Of a DNA stretch of 18,749 nt, positions 10,401 through 16,400 are shown one piece after another. The stretch spans positions 1 through 18,749 of the forward strand of contig RFNU01000098.1 of the NCBI GenBank assembly GCA_009927065.1, given 5' to 3'. The position numbers and the translations under genes are program-made. The notes under the pieces are model-generated. The model was not told the origin of the DNA. It did not search any database and worked only from the letters and a program-made list of their open reading frames with translations. The stretch comes from a bacterium (GTDB taxonomy: Bacteria > Pseudomonadota > Gammaproteobacteria > Berkiellales > Berkiellaceae). Position 1 is the first letter of the stretch, and each line of letters opens with the position of its first letter.

Positions 10401-13400
10401 TCACGACAGCTATCTAATCTATCCTTAGTAACGACAACCAGCGGTTATGGTATTGAAGATCAGTCAGGTCATATGATTGCCTATACTGATACAGCGCAGC
10501 TATCACCTTTACAACATTTTATAACAGGTATTTCTGGTCTTAGCGGTCAAACAAGTTTAAACGGCACATCTGCTTATACGCAAAACACAGCGACAGCTAA
10601 CACAGCCTTTAGCCAAGGAAACTCTCGTGTTGCTTTTGAAATCCTCAATAGCAATAAGAGTTATAATGATTATCTCTATGCATCAGCTGTTGTTCTAAAA
10701 CAAATGAGCAGCACAACACCAACGTTATCCGGTGATATCGTTTTAACAGAGACAGCTAATAAAACGTCATGGTTCTATGCACCAAAATGGAGCGATGTTA
10801 ATCCTGCTGTGCAAGATCTCAATCTCTCTCTTTCGAGCAATCCAGATTATATTAACAATAATACCGCGTTGACTACTGTGTTTGCTAATACTGGTAGCGT
10901 TGGAACAGCGACATCTATAGATACCAGCATCTTTAAGAGTTCTTCTGATTCGATCACAAAAAATGGGACTATTGTAGCGGTTCACTATGGCAGCACTAAA
11001 CCAAACTTATCTTATGGCTCGACACCATTATCAACAGACACTAGTGGCTTTACTGTGGGCCCAAATAAAACCGCTATAAATACGAATTATACCTTCGGAA
11101 CGATATTCCCTGATATTTATCTGAAAAACGAGACTGATGGTTTTGGCCAATGGTTTTATAGCACTGCGAATTGGTCTACAGCATTAGCAACTTCTATTGA
11201 GGTTAAACAAACTCCTTCTGGAGGTGCGACTTCAACATTGACAGGAGTCACTCTGAGTTCAATTGTTTCTGGTGGTAAAACATACCTGACTTTATTAAAC
11301 AGTAGTGGCACACGGATTGCTCAAAGTGATATGACTATCAATGAGCATTTACAACACTTTACCCCGACTATTTCAGGTAACACACTTTCTATTAAGATGA
11401 TGAATGGTTCAACTCCGATAGCAGCTTATACTACCCAACCTGCTGCAGGTTCGTATACACTACCAGCGTCTCTTTATACATCAGGCCAATCTGTTGGTTT
11501 TGATGTGATTGGTACTACTAGTGGTAGTAGTCCTACTCCCACATATACGCGCACTCTCTTTACTATCAGCAGTGGCACAGAAGAAATTTATACGGCTAAA
11601 ACAGATGATAATAATCTTTACTCCGTCATCACAACAACAGCAGCAACTAATGCATCAACCTTAGTTTATAGCACTAACAGCTTCGATCCGATGTTGCTTA
11701 CAAGACAAGTTTCTGGTCTGTCCTTAAGCTCAACGAGCAGTGGTTATCAATTAACCAACAGTGGATTTGTGTATGCATCAACAGATACTCCATTACGTTC
11801 TGGATTGCAACATTTTAATGGACTGAATGGCCTTAAAGCTGCTTTTACTTTATCGAGTTCATTGGCAGCACCTGTCTATCGTTTTGAACCGAATATAGCA
11901 TCATCATCTGTGGCGTTTACACCAACGAGTAGTGTTGCGTTTATGATACAAAATGCAGATAACACATATAACAATTACTTATATGCCCCTCTTTTAAGCC
12001 AAGCAAGTAACGGCGATCTTTCAATTTATCAGACACAAACATTAACAAGCACACCGATAGTAACAACAACGCTGATCGCCGAACAAAATAAGCTTGCTGA
12101 TATGACTTCCTCTTTAGCTGGAGTAAGATTAGGCAGAGATAGTAATGGAAATTATCGTCTTATTGATGGGCTAGGATATATTATTGCAAGCTCTCAAAGC
12201 GATGCCGCATCAGTGCTGCAAAATATCACAACAACTCTTGATGCTTCACTTAAATACGAAGCCAGCATTACGGGCACTCAAGTTTATCAACAGTTCGATC
12301 CGTATATTCTTTATGTGAAAGAATCAGGACAAAATCTTGCTTTTGATACTCTTTTAACTAATGGACTTTATCAAACACAACTTTTTATTGATGGACAGGG
12401 CACAACTGGCACATCAGAGCTTTTTACTGATAATCCGGCAAGTTTTACAACTCCTCAAATCACCGCTGATCATCTAGAAAGATATATTTTTGGTGATATC
12501 GTAACACCCGATGTTGTCTTGTTAGCGGCACCGGTTGGCCCTTGGTCTTATTCGAATAGTTGGAGCACATTAGCCAATGCTCCAGCCAAGGTCGGATTCC
12601 AACCCTTTAATCTGACGAATCCATCATTAACTTTTACACAAGCATTAAATAACGCTTTAGAAGCAACAACTTATACCTCAAGACAAGATGCTGATAATAA
12701 CATCACATCAAGTTTTGGATTGAATGCTGATGGAACCATAGCCATTCCTTCAAGTTTGCTCTACAATGGTGCCGCTTTTTCTTCTGCTCAATCGAACAAA
12801 ACAACGTATGTCATAGGTCAGGTTTTGACTTTTCATACAAGTGTGATGGCTAATTTTGGATTAACACCAATGACGGTGTCCGATCCCACTTCCGTAAAAA
12901 CATTAAAAGATTATTTAGAGAGACACTTCCCTTCTACACTAGTGTCCGTTGGCCTAGATGGTGTTATTAATTTATATTTTAATGGTGTTCCGCCAACAAA
13001 CTTTAAAAATAATGGTAACTTGCTTTTTGTTGGAACAACATCCGCTCATCCTGATTACACATTAACTGATCTTCAGTTAACAATTCCAAAAGTAAACGCC
13101 CATAATGTTGTTGTGACCGTGAACAATGCTAAGCTAAAATTAAGCGGATCGAACTATCAAGTTGTTGATGCTTCAAATAGTGTGATTTTGCAAGCTGATA
13201 CCTACACTGCAGGGACGATTAAGCATTTCAGCACGCAGCCTACAAAATATCAAGGATTGGGCGTAGCGCTTCATATCGATCAAACTGACTCATTCATAGA
13301 GCCTAATAATGAATATAGTAGTACTTCACAGCAAACAATAGCTTATGAAGTCAAGCATAATGGAATTTATCAAGATTATTTATATGCACCATCAGGTAGC

Positions 13401-16400
13401 ACAATTAAATACAGCACATTATCTCTCGAGAAGTATGTGTATGATGTGCTTAATAGCAATGCGCAAGCACTAGCAAATAATCAGGCCAGCCCATTTACCG
13501 CTGTCACAAATTTGCCATTAATTACTTATACTAGCGGTAGTGGGTCACAAGCAGCGATTAGCGATCAGACAGCTGATAGCTACTTGTTTGGCAATGTTAT
13601 TAATCCTGATATTGTTTTAAAGAGTGCTAGCCCAACAAATGGCGGACAATGGTTATATCCTAATACGACAGCGTTAACAAATAATAGTAATGTTGCTCTT
13701 GTTCTCAGCGCAAGTGAAAATTTTCAAATCACATCAAATAATTTACAACAAATGTTCGGGGCAACGAGAGCTAGTGTTAATAATGGCGTGATCAGCTTGG
13801 TGTATAATGGCTCATCATTACCATCAATTCTTTATTATGATAGCAATGGATTTAGTGTTCTTGGATCATTAACACCCATTAATGCTACGGCTACTGATTA
13901 TAGTGTAATGACCTCAGATAACTTCACAACACTGAGTTTTCCTCAACGAATCTTGGGTAATTTTGGCGTTAAAGCAACAAGTTACAAATTAACTTCAAAG
14001 GCAGAACCCAATAATCCTGCAGACTCTCGCTATGTCATTACCAGCTTTGACGGCGCGGTTGATAAGTTAATATCCATGATGGATACAAAAGCGCCATTAC
14101 AATTGTTTGTACCTGTTAATGAACTCCAGATCCCAGGGCTTAATTATGCCATTATTTTAACCAATCAACCAACAATACCAGTTTATAATCAATATTCATC
14201 ACACGTTTATACTGGTCATGAAACAGTTGCTTTTGAAACGTATGCAAGTTCCAGTTATACCCAAAACTTATATGTTCCCGATCAAAGTGTGATTCATTAT
14301 AAAGAAGGCTTGCCTGTTAATAATACGTTGACAACACCTTTAACAGCTAAAGATATTATTTCTGAAAACGATCGTTATTTTGTTGTGAATTTAAACGATC
14401 GTATTGATTATATATATGATTTGAAACTTAATGGCGAGAATTTACCCATAGAATTCCGTTATGCTCTACCTTATGGTACAGGAACTGATAATACCGCTTT
14501 AATTGCTTCTGGCGTCAATGCAGCAGTACCTTCACAGATTATTTACGCTGTTATTGGCTCTCCGGTTGTCAATTCTAATTATGTCCTTAAGTTTTTAAGC
14601 ACACTTGATCCAACAGCGACGCTGGCCGAAACTAGATTAATGGATGGAACCGTTAATTATACAGTAACGACAGCACACAGCGAGTTGTACGCTTTAATCG
14701 ATTCAACAAACAGTTTGTCTGAACCAACGTTAACAACACTTGATTCAACGCGTCATTCATTTGTGATTAATAGCTCTTTATTGAACACATTAGCTGTTGA
14801 CACAACGTTATTATCCCATGCTAATAATAACAGTGGCTGGGTCAGTATTGATGGCACTAATAATCAAAAAGATTTATATTTGCCTGGCTTCAACGGCGCT
14901 AATATCGCCATGCATTTTGTGACATCGATGGATGCAGGTGGTTCTGTTAGTGAAGAACAAATACCAAAAATACTTCTTGCTTTTGATAAGTCAGACTATA
15001 TTAGCCCATTAAACCTAGAAGTGATGATGGGGCATCTGTATAACGATAATACCGGTGTTGCTCATAGTGCTTTTGTTTACGATTCAACACAAACCTATAC
15101 TGGTTCATCCATCAGCTATATGGCTGAGCTGAATGCTGAGCTTCCAGCCTTAACAGCCGGCACAACAGTAAAAGTTGCAGTCGATCTTCCGGTAGTTGAT
15201 GCGAGCACGGTTTGGACTGTTACGTATAAAATTGATGTTGATAACAATCCAGAAAGTGTTTATTCAGATTATATTACCATTCCTAGCAATCAGAGAAGTT
15301 CTCTTGGCTATTCTAACGCTACTGGTCAATTTTATAAAACATACGTTTTTGATTTGCCTGTTATTGCGAATGGAGTGCAGCAACCACAGCAGCATGTTTT
15401 CATGCAATACGCTATTAATGCTGGATCTATTAGTGGACTTTCTAGTTCGCAAAAATCAGCGTTATTTACACCGATTGATGTTCGCATTATTTCAACATTA
15501 AATGATGCTATTCATGTGACGCCTGTGCATAAAAACAGCGGATACTTAACAATACTTCAAAATCAGAGTTATATTGAAGAAAATATTCTCAGCGATAGCC
15601 TGATCAATTCATCTCAAACTGTTATTAGAAGTGATGCTACTATTACGATTATTAACAATCCTCAAGATTCAGTGATCGCTGTTCCCGGTGGGATTATTAT
15701 TCCAAGTTCATCTAGTAGCAATCAAGTCAATGGCTTTACTAATCCAACGCTTCCAGCCAATACTAGCAGTACGATTGATCCTAATGAAGCAATTCAGCTT
15801 GATTTAAGTGGTGCATTAATCCCAGCTCCAAATACTCAGCTGTTGAATCCGACAAATGATTCATTAAGCGATAATAATAATCCAGTAGCTAATGCTTCAA
15901 CAATCTTTACCAATCCGGATGGATTGCAATTAGTCATTTTAAAACCCAATACAACATCTATTAATACTACCAATAGCGATGTTCAGGGTTCATTGCTTCC
16001 TGGTCAAGGTATAGTATTTCCTACGGCAAGTAATGTTAATGTGTCAGGGCCGTCAACCACTCTCAGTTTATCTGAAGGTGGCGTCGTTACCACGTATAAT
16101 TCAGATGGCTCAAGTTCAACCCAAACCATTCCTCCTGGTGGATCGGTAACAACACCTCAGAACGGTACAACATCTATCGCTGTGCCTGCTAATAGCACTA
16201 TAACAAATACTTCAAACAATCCGATATCTTACGCTACAAATAATTATGGTAATGCAACAACAGGCACTACCACAGACGGTAGTGGTAGCGCTGCTAGCAA
16301 TACAACCTCTGTTGTTATCCCCAATACGACACCAGTCATCGTTACAGACGGCGGGACTATTACTAATCAAACAACGTATACAACTCAATACTTGTTACCA

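Larger units (their letters stand above)
8151..13640 (+). repeat. Eight recurrences of the PDIxLK..GxWFY motif
   Basis: Eight copies of a short motif, (P/A/G)D-I-x-L about 10 residues before (G/T)xWFY or a variant, have their Asp codons at 8151, 8862, 9219, 9615, 10734, 11112, 12510 and 13608 (residues 2245, 2482, 2601, 2733, 3106, 3232, 3698 and 4064). An aromatic plus Gly-rich lead-in (YLFNN, YIFGD, YLFGN) often precedes it. Companion motifs LQHF/LHHF and QxVAFE..YLYAP recur between copies. This defines the central repeat domain. I do not recognise it as a named repeat family. Confidence 0.65.
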
